A stretch of DNA of 64,000 bases from Sphaerotilus montanus (GCF_013410775.1 NZ_JACCFH010000001.1:620001-684000); one strand, 5' to 3'; positions 49,746-58,570 are shown, counted from the first letter of the stretch. Numbers and translations: made by a program. Notes: generated from the letters alone by a model not told the origin.

Positions 49746-50823
49746 GGTGGAACAGCCCGTGGGGATCGAAGGACGCGCAGACCTGCTGGTTCAACCGCGC
49801 CAGCACCGGCGACAGCGGCGCGGTGCGCGGCTCGCCGGGTGCGGCACCAACGTGGCACTCGGCGTGGCCACCCGCCTGCACCGCCGCGGCGCGCACGGCG
49901 TCCACCGGCTCGTCGCTCAGCAGCCAGCGCTGGCCGCCATGCCACTCGATCAGCCCCTCGCCACGCAGCCGCAGCATCGGCGCATGCGGCGCCACGGACA
50001 GGCGCCACAGCCGGTGCCCCGCCGGCAGGCCCTGCGCGGCGAACGCCCACAGCGCATGCGTGCGGTCGCGCAGGCGGTCCCACAGCGGGCCGGCCACGGC
50101 GTCGTCCAGCCACTCGCCGCCCAGGCTGTGGCGCGCGGCGTCCACCGCCGCCTGCGCGCCGCTCAGGCGCAGCAGCAGCACCCCTTCATGCCACATGCTC
50201 GCGTTCAGCGGCAACGGCTGGCGTGACCATGTGGTGAGCTTCGCGAGTGCCTCGGGCGCACTCAGCGCAAAACGCAGCGTCGCCGTCGCGATCGGCCGCG
50301 GCAGCACCTTCAGCGACACGTCGCACAGCACGCCCAGCGTCCCCCACGAGCCCGCCAGCAGCCGCGACACGTCGTAGCCGGCGACGTTCTTCATCACCTG
50401 CCCGCCGAAGCTGAGCAGCTCGCCGCGTCCGTTGAGCATCGTCGCGCCCAGCACGAAGTCGCGCACGCTGCCCACCGAGGCCCGCGACGGACCGGCCAGG
50501 CCGGAGGCGACCATGCCGCCGACCGTGCCGCGTCCGCCCAGCCGCGGCGGCTCGAAGGCGAGGAACTGGCCCTGTTCTGCCAGCACCGCCTCCAGTTCGG
50601 CCAGCGGTGTGCCGGCGCGCACGGTCACGACCAGCTCGGTCGGCTCGTAGGCGCTGATGCCGGCCAGCGGCGTCACGTCCAGCACCTGGGCGTCGGCGCG
50701 GGCTGGCGCGGGGCGCCACGCAGCCTTGCTGCCGTGGCCGCGGAGGTCGAGTGGCGTGCGGGTGGCGGCAGCGTCAAGGATCTGCGCGCGCAGGGATTGC
50801 AGGGCGTCGTCGTCCATGTCCAT
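49735..50823 (-). CDS. glcE: Glycolate oxidase FAD-binding subunit
   Basis: Second flavoprotein subunit; 362 aa. The PP-loop FAD domain shows VVTVRAGTPLAELEAVLAEQGQFLAFEPPRLGGRGTVGGMVASGLAGPSRA condensed in one region (about residues 70-125), then VKNVAGYDVSRLLAGSWGTLG-like MKNVAGYD. The start is the ATG at 50823, overlapping the glcD stop as TGATG. The open frame continues upstream inside glcD and is spurious there. Confidence 0.94.
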   Translation of the reverse strand: MDMDDDALQSLRAQILDAAATRTPLDLRGHGSKAAWRPAPARADAQVLDVTPLAGISAYEPTELVVTVRAGTPLAELEAVLAEQGQFLAFEPPRLGGRGTVGGMVASGLAGPSRASVGSVRDFVLGATMLNGRGELLSFGGQVMKNVAGYDVSRLLAGSWGTLGVLCDVSLKVLPRPIATATLRFALSAPEALAKLTTWSRQPLPLNASMWHEGVLLLRLSGAQAAVDAARHSLGGEWLDDAVAGPLWDRLRDRTHALWAFAAQGLPAGHRLWRLSVAPHAPMLRLRGEGLIEWHGGQRWLLSDEPVDAVRAAAVQAGGHAECHVGAAPGEPRTAPLSPVLARLNQQVCASFDPHGLFHHAH

Positions 50824-52325
50824 CAGAAGCGCTCCAGTTCGGGGAACGGCAGCAGGCCGCGGCTGACGTGCATCTTTCCGTACTCGGCGCAGCGGTGCAG
50901 CGTCGGGATCACCTTGCCGGGGTTGAGCAGGCCGGCGGGGTCGAAGGCGGCCTTCAGCGCCAGCATCTGCGCCCGCTCCTCGGGAGAGAACTGCACACAC
51001 ATCGAGTTCAGCTTCTCCACACCGACGCCGTGCTCGCCGGTGACCGTGCCGCCCAGGCGCACGCTGGTCTCAAGGATGTCGGCACCGAACAGCTCGCAGC
51101 GGCGGAGCTGGTCGGGATCGTTGGCATCGAACAGGATGAGCGGGTGCAGGTTGCCGTCGCCGGCGTGGAAGACGTTGCTGCAGCCGAGGCCGTATTTCTG
51201 CTCCATCGCCTCGATGGCGCGCAGGATCTCGGCCAGGCGCTTGCGCGGGATGGTCGAGTCCATGCACATGTAGTCGGGGCTGATGCGGCCGGAGGCCGGG
51301 AAGGCGTTCTTGCGGCCGGACCAGAACTTCAGCCGCTGCGCCTCGTCCCGGCTGACTTCGAGCCGGCTCGCGCCGCAGCGGCGCAGCACCTCGGTCATTC
51401 GGCCGATTTCCTCCTCGACCTCTTCCGGCGTGCCGTCGCTCTCGCAGAGCAGGATCGCTGCGGCGTCCAGGTCATAGCCCGCGTGGACATAGTCCTCCAC
51501 CGCCGCCGTCATGCGCTTGTCCATCATCTCCAGCCCGGCGGGGATGATGCCGGCGGCGATCACCGCGGCCACCGCGTCGCCCGCGGCTTCCACCGTGTCG
51601 AAGCTGGCCATGATGCAGCGGGCGAGCTTGGGCTTGGGCACCAGCTTGACCGTGACCTCGGTCGTCACCGCCAGCATCCCCTCGCTGCCGACGACCACGC
51701 TCAGCAGGTCCAGCCCCGGCGCGTCGAAGGCCTCGCCGCCGAAGGTCACCGCGTCCCCCTCGGCGGTGTAGCCCTTCACGGCGAGCACGTTGTGCAGCGT
51801 CAGGCCGTATTTCAGGCAATGCACGCCGCCCGAGTTCTCCGCCACGTTACCGCCGATGGTGCAGGCGATCTGGCTCGACGGGTCCGGCGCGTAGTAGAGG
51901 CCAAACTTCGCCGCCGCCTCGCTGATCGCCAGGTTGCGCACGCCGCATTGCACGACCGCGAGGCCCGCTTCGGCATCCAGGCGCAGGATCTTGTTGAACT
52001 TGGCCAGCGACAGCGTGACGCCCTCGCGGTGCGGCATCGCGCCGCCGGACAGGCCGGTGCCAGCGCCTCGGGCGACGACCGGCACGCCCATCGCGTGGCA
52101 GATGCGCAGGATGTCGGCGACCTGCGCGTCGGTCTCGGGCAGCGCCACCAGCAGCGGGCGCTCGCGGTAGGCGGTCAGGCCGTCGCACTCGTAGGGCGTG
52201 ACGTCGGCGCGGCGCGACAGCAGCGCATGCGCCGGCAGCACCGCACGCAGGCGCGCCAGCACGGCGGCCTGGCGGGCGTCGCGGGCGGCCTCGTCCAGGC
52301 GGGGTTCGGGGGTCGTGATCGACAC
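50823..52325 (-). CDS. glcD: Glycolate oxidase subunit GlcD
   Basis: Catalytic flavoprotein subunit; 500 aa from a GTG start at 52325 with GGAGAC upstream. FAD-binding PP-loop motif VVARGAGTGLSGGAMPHREGV near residue 85, TIGGNVAENSGGVHCLKYG, GSEGMLAVTTEVTVKL, and the C-terminal HAGDGNLHP and TGEHGVGVEK active-site region are all present. First gene of glcDEF, 98 bases after a LysR gene on the same strand. It may also recover glycolate released by the sugar-acid pathway at the other end of the window (inference). Confidence 0.95.
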   Translation of the reverse strand: MSITTPEPRLDEAARDARQAAVLARLRAVLPAHALLSRRADVTPYECDGLTAYRERPLLVALPETDAQVADILRICHAMGVPVVARGAGTGLSGGAMPHREGVTLSLAKFNKILRLDAEAGLAVVQCGVRNLAISEAAAKFGLYYAPDPSSQIACTIGGNVAENSGGVHCLKYGLTLHNVLAVKGYTAEGDAVTFGGEAFDAPGLDLLSVVVGSEGMLAVTTEVTVKLVPKPKLARCIMASFDTVEAAGDAVAAVIAAGIIPAGLEMMDKRMTAAVEDYVHAGYDLDAAAILLCESDGTPEEVEEEIGRMTEVLRRCGASRLEVSRDEAQRLKFWSGRKNAFPASGRISPDYMCMDSTIPRKRLAEILRAIEAMEQKYGLGCSNVFHAGDGNLHPLILFDANDPDQLRRCELFGADILETSVRLGGTVTGEHGVGVEKLNSMCVQFSPEERAQMLALKAAFDPAGLLNPGKVIPTLHRCAEYGKMHVSRGLLPFPELERF

Positions 52326-52423
52326 GGTTTGTCTCCTCACCCAGGGCGGGTGCAGTGCCGTGGATCCTGCCGGGCCGCGGACCCACCGACGTGAGAGTTG
52401 TTGCCCGCCGGCGTGAAGGATTT

Positions 52424-53323
52424 TCAGGCGATCGGGCCGAGCGCCTGCCGCAGCCAGTCCGCGAACGCCGCGCACTCCCAGCGCTCCATCGCCCCCGGCC
52501 GCCAGCACAGGTGGTGGTGCTGCGGCGACGCCACCGCCCGCGGCGACAGGCGCACCAGCCGCCCGCTGTCCAGCCACGCCGCGCCCAGCCGCCGCCGCAG
52601 CAGCGTCACGCCGAAGCCGCAGGCCGCCGCGTCCAGCATCAGCCCGACGTCGTTGAACTGCGCCCCCTCGCGTGGCTCCGGCAGGTTCAGCCCGCAGGCG
52701 CGGAACCAGGTGCTCCACGGCTCCAGCGGGCTGCGGATCAGGCGCACCCGGGTGATGTCGCCGGCCGTGTCGAAGCCGCCGAGCGGGCCGACCTCGTGCA
52801 GATACTGGGGACTGCAGGCCGGGAAGACCTCGTCGCTCAGCAGGCGCACCTGCTCGACATCCGCGTAGGGGCCGGGGCCGTAGCGGATCTCCAGGTCAGC
52901 CTCTTCGGACGTGACGTTGGTGAAGGGAATCACCACCTGCAGCACCAGTTCGATCTCCGGCCACGCCTGGCGGAACAAGGCCAGCCGCGGCAGCAGGATC
53001 TCGCGCGAGAAGGTCGGCGTCACGGCCACGCGCAAGGGCGTGCTGCGCCGCTCGGCCGCCGCGCCGGGCACCTGCTGCAGCGCCAGCAGGCCTTCGCGCA
53101 CCCGGGCCAGATAGGCCGCGCCTTCCGGCGTCAGGCTGAAGTCACTGCGGGCGAAGAGTTTCACGCCGAGCTGGGTCTCCAGCTGGCGCAGGCGGTGGCT
53201 GACGGCGCTGGGCGTGACGCTGAGTTCATCGGCCGCACGCGTGACGCTGCGCAGCCGGGCCAGCGACTCGAAGGCGGCGAGACAGTGGATCGGCGGGATC
53301 CGGCGGATGGCATCGGGATGCAT
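52424..53323 (-). CDS. LysR-family transcriptional regulator (GcvA-like)
   Basis: Regulator of 299 aa. The winged HTH is IPPIHCLAAFESLARLRSVTRAADELSVTPSAVSHRLRQLE (residues 9-50, written here as the GcvA-type opening), followed by LARSDFSLTPEGAAYL-like FARSDFSLTPEGAAYL and a substrate-binding domain (VTPTFSREILLPRLALF). The ATG at 53323 is preferred; another at 53350 adds nine residues. It lies upstream of glcDEF on the same strand and diverges from pnuC across about 75 bases, so it could act on either. Confidence 0.88.
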   Translation of the reverse strand: MHPDAIRRIPPIHCLAAFESLARLRSVTRAADELSVTPSAVSHRLRQLETQLGVKLFARSDFSLTPEGAAYLARVREGLLALQQVPGAAAERRSTPLRVAVTPTFSREILLPRLALFRQAWPEIELVLQVVIPFTNVTSEEADLEIRYGPGPYADVEQVRLLSDEVFPACSPQYLHEVGPLGGFDTAGDITRVRLIRSPLEPWSTWFRACGLNLPEPREGAQFNDVGLMLDAAACGFGVTLLRRRLGAAWLDSGRLVRLSPRAVASPQHHHLCWRPGAMERWECAAFADWLRQALGPIA

Positions 53324-53397
53324 GGCGTGCCATGATCGTCGATTTGTCACACGCTGACACCCCCGGCCTGCCCGGACTGCCGCGAAAGAACCCGCCG

Positions 53398-54024
53398 ATG
53401 GACGCCATCACCACCGCCCTGCAACCGATCCTCATCCCAGCGTTCACGCTGTGGGAGGCCCCCTTCACCTGGCTGGAGCTGATCGCCTTCGTGCTCTCCA
53501 TCGCGATGGTCTTCGCCAACATGCGCGTGATGCCCGTCGCCTGGCCGCTGGCGATCGTGGCCTCGGTGCTCTATTTCGGGCTGTTCTGGAGCGGCAAGCT
53601 CTACGGCGATGCCTCGCTGCAGATCTTCTTCGCCGTCGTCGGCGGGTGGGGCTGGTGGCAATGGCTGCGTGGCCGCGACGACGGCGCCCCGCTGGTGGTG
53701 CGCCACCTGAGCGCGGCGCAGCGGCTGCCCGTGGTGGCCGCGGGCTTCGTGCTGTGGCCGGCGATCGGCTGGTTCCTGGACACCAACACCGACACCGACG
53801 TGCCCTACTGGGACGCCTTCCCAACCGCCTTCAGCCTCGTCGGCCAGTGGCTGCTGGGCCGCAAGTACGTCGAGAACTGGCCGATGTGGATCGTGGTCAA
53901 CGTCGTCAGCGTCGCGCTGTTCGCCTACAAGGGCTACTACCTGACCGTGCTGCTGTACGCGATCTTCATCGTGCTGTCGGTGGTGGGCTGGAAGGCCTGG
54001 CGGACGCAGGTGAGCCACCCCTGA
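53398..54024 (+). CDS. pnuC: Nicotinamide riboside transporter PnuC
   Basis: Inner-membrane facilitator for nicotinamide riboside; 208 aa with about seven helices. The family features are WLELIAFVLSIAMVFANMRVMPVAWPLAIV at the start, a GWGWWQW segment, and VGQWLLGRKYVENWPMWIVVNVVSVALF near the end, with the W-rich substrate site. The ATG at 53398 suits the domain; the frame opens at 53332. The stop overlaps the kinase gene start (TGATG), so import and phosphorylation are coupled. Confidence 0.93.
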   Translation: MDAITTALQPILIPAFTLWEAPFTWLELIAFVLSIAMVFANMRVMPVAWPLAIVASVLYFGLFWSGKLYGDASLQIFFAVVGGWGWWQWLRGRDDGAPLVVRHLSAAQRLPVVAAGFVLWPAIGWFLDTNTDTDVPYWDAFPTAFSLVGQWLLGRKYVENWPMWIVVNVVSVALFAYKGYYLTVLLYAIFIVLSVVGWKAWRTQVSHP

Positions 54025-54662
54025 TGGCGGCGCGGATCATCGCGCTGGTCGGCGCCGAAAGCACGGGCAAGTCCACCCTGGCCCGGCAACTGGCCGATGC
54101 GCTGCGCGTCGACGGGCTGGTCGTGGCGGAGATCGACGAGACCCTGCGCACCTTCTGCGACGCGCGTGGCCGCACGCCCCGACAGGACGAGCAGGCCGCC
54201 ATCGCCGCCGAGCAGACCCGCCGCATCGCCGCCGCCCGCGACGCCCGGCTGCTGCCGGTCGATGTGGTGGTGGCCGACACGACGGCGATCATGACCGCGG
54301 TCTACAGCGAACTCGTGTTCGGCGACCCCACGCTCTACCCGCAGGCGCTGGCCGACCACCGCCAGGCCGACCTCACGCTGCTGATGGCGCTCGACCTGCC
54401 CTGGATCGCCGACGGCCTGCAGCGCGACGGGCCGCAGGTGCAGCAACCAGTCGACACGCTGCTGCGCGGGGCACTGCTGGGGGCGGGCATCGGCTTCTCG
54501 GTGGTCAGCGGCCGGGGTCCGCAGCGCCTGACCAGCGCCCGCGCGGCGTGGGCCGCTGCGCAGCGGCAGGCGTCTGCACGGTCCGGCGCGCCCGGCGGCT
54601 GGCGGCACCACTGCGGTCGCTGCGGCGACCCGTTCTGCGAACAGCATCTTTTTTCACGCTGA
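54024..54662 (+). CDS. NadR-like ATPase/ribosylnicotinamide kinase-type protein
   Basis: P-loop protein of 212 aa matching the C-terminal kinase domain of NadR, without the NMN-adenylyltransferase or repressor parts. Walker A is GAESTGKSTLARQLA at residue 9; DETLRTFCDARGRTPRQDEQAAI and VVADTTAIMTAVYSE are typical. With pnuC it would trap imported nicotinamide riboside as NMN. The C-terminus has an odd cluster, HHCGRCGDPFCEQHLF, with Cys/His spacing C-x2-C-x4-C-x2-H that could hold zinc; I know of no such tail in NadR. Confidence 0.85.
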   Translation: MAARIIALVGAESTGKSTLARQLADALRVDGLVVAEIDETLRTFCDARGRTPRQDEQAAIAAEQTRRIAAARDARLLPVDVVVADTTAIMTAVYSELVFGDPTLYPQALADHRQADLTLLMALDLPWIADGLQRDGPQVQQPVDTLLRGALLGAGIGFSVVSGRGPQRLTSARAAWAAAQRQASARSGAPGGWRHHCGRCGDPFCEQHLFSR

Positions 54663-54723
54663 CCCGGCAGGCGTTCAGGGTCGCCTGAAACAGCCCGCAA
54701 GGGCCCATGGCAGCATCGCCGCC

Positions 54724-56016
54724 GTGACTGCACGCCCTCCTCCACCCGCGATCTCGCCGGGCCCCCTCGCCCACCTCCCCTCGCTCGACGGGTTGCGCGG
54801 CATCGCCGTCCTGCTGGTGCTGCTGCACAACTTCGACGTGCTCGATCTGGGGGGCGCCCGTGCGCTCGGCCCGGTGCTGGTCAAGGAGTTCTTCTACATC
54901 GGCTGGATCGGCGTGCAGCTGTTCTTCGTGCTCAGCGGCTACCTGATCACGCGTGGCCTGCTGCAGACCCAGGGCCAGCCCGACTACTTCGAGCGTTTTT
55001 TCCTCAAGCGGGTGCTGCGGATCTTTCCGCTGTACTACCTGGCGCTGCTGGTGTTCCTGGTGCTGCTGCCGGCCACGGGCTGGGTGGAACAGCGGTCGAT
55101 GCAGTACAGCCCCCTGTGGCTGTGGGCCTACCTGTCGAACTGGACCACGCCGTTCGAGCCCACGGGCGGCCCGCTGCCGCACTTCTGGTCGCTGGCGGTG
55201 GAGGAGCAGTTCTACCTCGTCTGGCCGCTGCTGCTGTGGAAGCTGCGGCTGCGCCACGTCTGGTGGCTGTGCCTGGGACTGACGGCGCTGAGCCCGCTGC
55301 TGCGCCTGCTGCTCGTCTGGCAAGGGTTTCCGGACGAGGCGCTCTACGAGTTCACCTTCAGCCGCATGGACGCGCTGACCGCCGGCGCCGCGCTGGCCGC
55401 GTGGGACCACGGCCGCGCGCTGCAGGGCGCCACCCGCTGGCGGGCCGGGCACCTGCAGTTGCTCGGCCTGCTGCTGCTCGTGGCGGCGGCGGTGGCCTCG
55501 CACGGCTTCCGGCGTGTCGGCGCCCTGCCGCAGGTGCTGGGCTACAGCCTGCTGGCACTGAGCTTCGCCGCGCTCACCGGCTGGGCCGTGCTGACCGACC
55601 AGGCGCGCAGCCGCGGCGCCAGCGTCAGCCGCTGGAGCGCCGTGCTGCGCTGGCCGGTGCTGCGGCGCTTCGGGCAGTACAGCTACGCGATCTACGTCTT
55701 CCACAAGCCGCTGCAGGACCTCGTCGGCGAGCCGCTGCTGGTGCGCTGGACCGGCCACGCGCACACGGCGGATCTCGGTGTTGCGCTGGGCTATTTCGCG
55801 GGCGCCACCACGGTCACCTTCGGCGTGGCCTGGCTGTCCTGGCACCTGTTCGAGCGCCATTTCCTGGCCATGAAAGACCGGCTGTCGGCCCCCCCGGCCC
55901 GGCCGACCCACCACGGCCTCCGCGGCACGGTGACGGCCGCGCAGCGCCGCGACTTCAGGGAGCCGAAGGCAGCGGTGCGGGCTGCCCTTCTAGGTAGGCG
56001 AGCTCCTCCTCGCTGA
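54724..56016 (+). CDS. Acyltransferase family 3 membrane protein
   Basis: Membrane O-acyltransferase of about 430 aa, GTG start. LPSLDGLRGIAVLLVLLHNFD is the family signature; FFVLSGYLITRGLL and FFLKRVLRIFPLYYLALLVFLVLL follow, with WSLAVEEQFYLVWPLLLWKL as the conserved central motif. About ten helices are predicted by eye. The last 50 residues are Arg/Pro-rich and the end overlaps the DUF455 gene on the other strand by 62 bases. Substrate unknown; surface glycan or lipid acylation is the usual role. Confidence 0.85.
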   Translation: MTARPPPPAISPGPLAHLPSLDGLRGIAVLLVLLHNFDVLDLGGARALGPVLVKEFFYIGWIGVQLFFVLSGYLITRGLLQTQGQPDYFERFFLKRVLRIFPLYYLALLVFLVLLPATGWVEQRSMQYSPLWLWAYLSNWTTPFEPTGGPLPHFWSLAVEEQFYLVWPLLLWKLRLRHVWWLCLGLTALSPLLRLLLVWQGFPDEALYEFTFSRMDALTAGAALAAWDHGRALQGATRWRAGHLQLLGLLLLVAAAVASHGFRRVGALPQVLGYSLLALSFAALTGWAVLTDQARSRGASVSRWSAVLRWPVLRRFGQYSYAIYVFHKPLQDLVGEPLLVRWTGHAHTADLGVALGYFAGATTVTFGVAWLSWHLFERHFLAMKDRLSAPPARPTHHGLRGTVTAAQRRDFREPKAAVRAALLGRRAPPR

Positions 56017-56767
56017 AACCGGCCTGCAGCCGCGCCGCGCGGTTGAAGGGCGGACGCAGCCGCGGCGCCTCGTACTGCGCCACCAGCACGCGGTAGTGCG
56101 CCACCGGATCGAGCCCCGCCCGTTCGCAGGCCCAGCGGTACCAGTGGTTGCCGATCGCCACATGCCCGACCTCGTCGCGCAGGATGACGTCGAGGATCTC
56201 CACCGCGCGCAGGTCGCCCGCCCGGCGCAGCTTGGCCTGGATCAGCGGCGTGGCGTCCAGCCCGCGCGCCTCCAGCGTGCGCGGCACCAGCGCCATGCGG
56301 GCCACGAAGTCCCCGCTGGTCTTGCGCGTCATGGTCCACAGGCCGTCGTGGGCCTCGAAGTCGCCGTAGACGTGGCCGAGCGTGGCCAGGTGTTCGGCCA
56401 CCAGCAGGTGGTGGGTGGATTCCTCGGCGGCGACCCGCAGCCAGTCGAGGTAGTAGGCCGCCGGCAGGCCCGGAAAGCGCCAGACGGCGTCGAGCGCCAG
56501 GTTGATCGCGTTGAATTCGATGTGCGCGATCGCGTGCATCAGCGCAGCCCGCCCCTCCAGCGTGAACGGCGAGCGCGGCGGCACCCCGTCCGCCCGCACC
56601 AGCACCGGCCGCACGGGACGGCCGGGCAGATCGGCGGGCTCGGCCAGCACGGCGTCGGGGTCGAGCGGCAGGGTCTCCGCCTGCGCCCGGAGTGCCTGCA
56701 CGGCGTATGCTTTGCGCACCGGATCGGCGATGCACAAGGCCCCAAGGGCCAGTTGTCGTAAGTCCAT
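55955..56767 (-). CDS. DUF455 ferritin-like protein
   Basis: Protein of 270 aa from the DUF455 family, related to ferritin-like diiron proteins. The likely iron ligands are in AHIEFNAINLALDAVW, AEESTHHLLVAEHLATLGHVYGDF and ILRDEVGHVAIGNHWYRW, giving repeated E and E-x2-H motifs. Function is unproven; some relatives are listed as MiaE-like. It diverges from the gamma-carbonic-anhydrase gene with 37 bases between starts. Confidence 0.87.
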   Translation of the reverse strand: MDLRQLALGALCIADPVRKAYAVQALRAQAETLPLDPDAVLAEPADLPGRPVRPVLVRADGVPPRSPFTLEGRAALMHAIAHIEFNAINLALDAVWRFPGLPAAYYLDWLRVAAEESTHHLLVAEHLATLGHVYGDFEAHDGLWTMTRKTSGDFVARMALVPRTLEARGLDATPLIQAKLRRAGDLRAVEILDVILRDEVGHVAIGNHWYRWACERAGLDPVAHYRVLVAQYEAPRLRPPFNRAARLQAGFSEEELAYLEGQPAPLPSAP

Positions 56768-56804
56768 CCCTACAATTTTCCCCCGGTTTCAGCAAGGAGT
56801 GGCG

Positions 56805-57332
56805 ATGGCCATCTATCAGCTCGGCGAACATGCGCCGCAGATCCACCCGACGGCATTCGTCGCCGACAACGCACAGGTCATCGGCCGCGTCCACATGGCC
56901 GAGGACACGAGCGTCTGGTTCGGCGTGGTCGTGCGCGGCGACACCGACGACATCCGCATCGGCCGCGGCAGCAACGTGCAGGACAACACCGTGCTGCACA
57001 CGGACGACGGCATCGAGCTGGTCATCGGCGAGCACGTCACCATCGGCCACCAGTGCATGCTGCACGGCTGCACCATCGGCGACCACACGCTGATCGGCAT
57101 CGGCGCCATCGTGCTCAACGGCGCGAAGATCGGCCGCCACAGCATCGTCGGCGCAGGGGCCCTCGTCACCGAAGGCAAGGAGTTCCCGGACTACTCGATG
57201 ATCCTCGGCAGCCCCGCCAAGGTGGTGAAGACCCTCACGCCCGAACAGGCGGCGCAGTTCGCCCAGGGCGCCGCCCACTACGTGGCCAACGCCCGGCGCT
57301 ACCAGCGCGACCTGCAGCAGGTGACCCGATGA
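56805..57332 (+). CDS. Gamma-carbonic anhydrase family protein (YrdA-like)
   Basis: Left-handed beta-helix protein of 175 aa. Hexapeptide repeats run from IHPTAFVADNAQVIGRVHMAEDTSVWFGVVVRGD onward, with metal-ligand histidines in NTVLHTDDG and GHQCMLHGCTIG. YrdA/CaiE-like members bind zinc, though carbonic anhydrase activity is often undetectable. AAGGAG lies before the ATG at 56805. Its end overlaps hslO by four bases. Confidence 0.9.
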   Translation: MAIYQLGEHAPQIHPTAFVADNAQVIGRVHMAEDTSVWFGVVVRGDTDDIRIGRGSNVQDNTVLHTDDGIELVIGEHVTIGHQCMLHGCTIGDHTLIGIGAIVLNGAKIGRHSIVGAGALVTEGKEFPDYSMILGSPAKVVKTLTPEQAAQFAQGAAHYVANARRYQRDLQQVTR

Positions 57333-58306
57333 GCAGCAGCGATCTCCAGAACGGCGAACTCCACAAGTTCATCTTCGAGGGCCTGCCGGTGCGCGGCGTG
57401 CTGGTGCGGCTGACCGGCGCGTGGACCGACATCCTGGCGCGGCGGGCGCAATCCGGTGGCTATCCGGCGCCGGTGCGGCAACTGCTGGGCGAGATGACCG
57501 CCGCCGCTGCGCTGATGCAGGCCGGCATCAAGTTCAACGGCTCGCTGATCCTGCAGATGCAGGGCGACGGGCCGGTGGCGCTGGCCGTGGCCGAGGCGCA
57601 GCCCGACCTCTCGCTGCGCGCCACCGCCCAGATCACAGGCGAGATCCCGGAAAACGCCCGGCTCGAAGCGCTGCTGAACCTGGACGGCCGCGGCCGCTGC
57701 GCCATCACGCTCGACCCGAAGGACCGCCAGCCCGGCCAGCAGGCCTACCAGGGCGTCGTACCGCTGCACGGCGACCGCGGCGAGCCGCTGCAGAACCTCT
57801 CCGAGGTGCTGGAGCACTACATGCTGCAGTCCGAGCAGCTCGACACCCGGCTGGTGCTGGCCGCCGACGACCACGTCGCCGCCGGTCTGCTGATCCAGCG
57901 CCTGCCGATCGAGGGCGAAGGCAACCTCGGCGGCCGCAGCAACGAGGACGAGATCGGACTGAACGAAGCCTTCAACCGCATCGCCCACTTCGCCGCCACG
58001 CTGACCCAGGAAGAGCTGCTGACGCTGGACACGCCCACCATCCTGCACCGCCTGTTCTGGGAAGAGGAGCTGCGCCTGTTCGAGCCGATGACCCCGCGCT
58101 TCGCCTGCACCTGCTCGCGCGAGCGGGTCGGGCGGATGCTGGTCAGCCTGGGCCGCGAGGAAGTCGAGAGCGTGCTGGCCGAGCAGGGGCAGGTGGAGGT
58201 GACCTGCGAGTTCTGCGGCCAGCGCCAGACCTTCGATCCGGTCGATGCGGCAGAGCTGTTCCTGTCGGCCGCCGCGCACGCGCCAGGGTCTTCGACAGTG
58301 CAGTAA
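57329..58306 (+). CDS. hslO: Redox-regulated chaperone Hsp33
   Basis: Holdase activated by oxidation; 325 aa. The N-terminal HSP33 fold has FEGLPVRGVLVRLTGAW and [32 protein letters not shown]; the C-terminal redox switch has the four zinc cysteines as CTCSRERV (C-x-C) and CEFCGQ (C-x2-C) near residues 265 and 300. All four are present. A CRP-like inverted repeat lies three bases after the stop. Confidence 0.95.
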   Translation: MSSSDLQNGELHKFIFEGLPVRGVLVRLTGAWTDILARRAQSGGYPAPVRQLLGEMTAAAALMQAGIKFNGSLILQMQGDGPVALAVAEAQPDLSLRATAQITGEIPENARLEALLNLDGRGRCAITLDPKDRQPGQQAYQGVVPLHGDRGEPLQNLSEVLEHYMLQSEQLDTRLVLAADDHVAAGLLIQRLPIEGEGNLGGRSNEDEIGLNEAFNRIAHFAATLTQEELLTLDTPTILHRLFWEEELRLFEPMTPRFACTCSRERVGRMLVSLGREEVESVLAEQGQVEVTCEFCGQRQTFDPVDAAELFLSAAAHAPGSSTVQ

Positions 58307-58308
58307 AC

Positions 58309-58324
58309 AGTGACTTTTGTCACA
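58309..58324 (+). promoter_or_regulatory. CRP-like inverted repeat after hslO
   Basis: AGTGACTTTTGTCACA fits the CRP/Vfr consensus TGTGA-N6-TCACA at nine of ten key bases. The same sequence folds as GTGAC/GTCAC around TTTT, so it might act as a weak hslO terminator instead. It is at the start of the 315-base leader before the DUF1097 gene. Confidence 0.4.
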
Positions 58325-58331
58325 CCACACT

Positions 58332-58431
58332 CCATCGGCGGACCCTGAACAAGACAGTCTGTGCCGCCTGGATGGGGTTCGCCCTTGCTGCCAACGGCAA
58401 CGTCTCGCCGTGGAGCAAGGGACTACCCATC
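58332..58431 (+). ncRNA. Structured leader with alternative pairings upstream of the DUF1097 gene
   Basis: The longest gene-free stretch in the window (58307-58621) contains this folded block. Helix A: CCATC-GGCGG (58332-58341) can pair with CCGCC (58364-58368) and GATGG (58371-58375). Helix B competes: the same GATGGG (58371-58376) can pair with CCCATC (58426-58431), closing a perfect 8-bp helix CCCTTGCT/AGCAAGGG (58382-58389 and 58414-58421) and an inner CGGC/GCCG (58395-58398 and 58407-58410). Two exclusive folds sharing one strand are typical of a riboswitch or attenuator. I could not match it to a known class; CCGCCTGG recalls the ZTP motif but the rest does not fit. Confidence 0.5.
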
Positions 58432-58570
58432 ACTGGAATCTGGCAGAGTGGCCTGACCAGTATTCGCTTGCAGCCTGATGCGCTGCAGCAGACTTTTCCC
58501 GCATCTCCATACCAGTGACACCCAAGGGTACCGCCGCGGGTACGGGCTTTGCCTTGCATCTCCTTGCAGG

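Noticed and set aside
58332-58431. ZTP (pfl) riboswitch before the DUF1097 gene
   Set aside because: CCGCCTGG recalls the conserved 3' part of that class, but the next bases and the 5' conserved block do not match.
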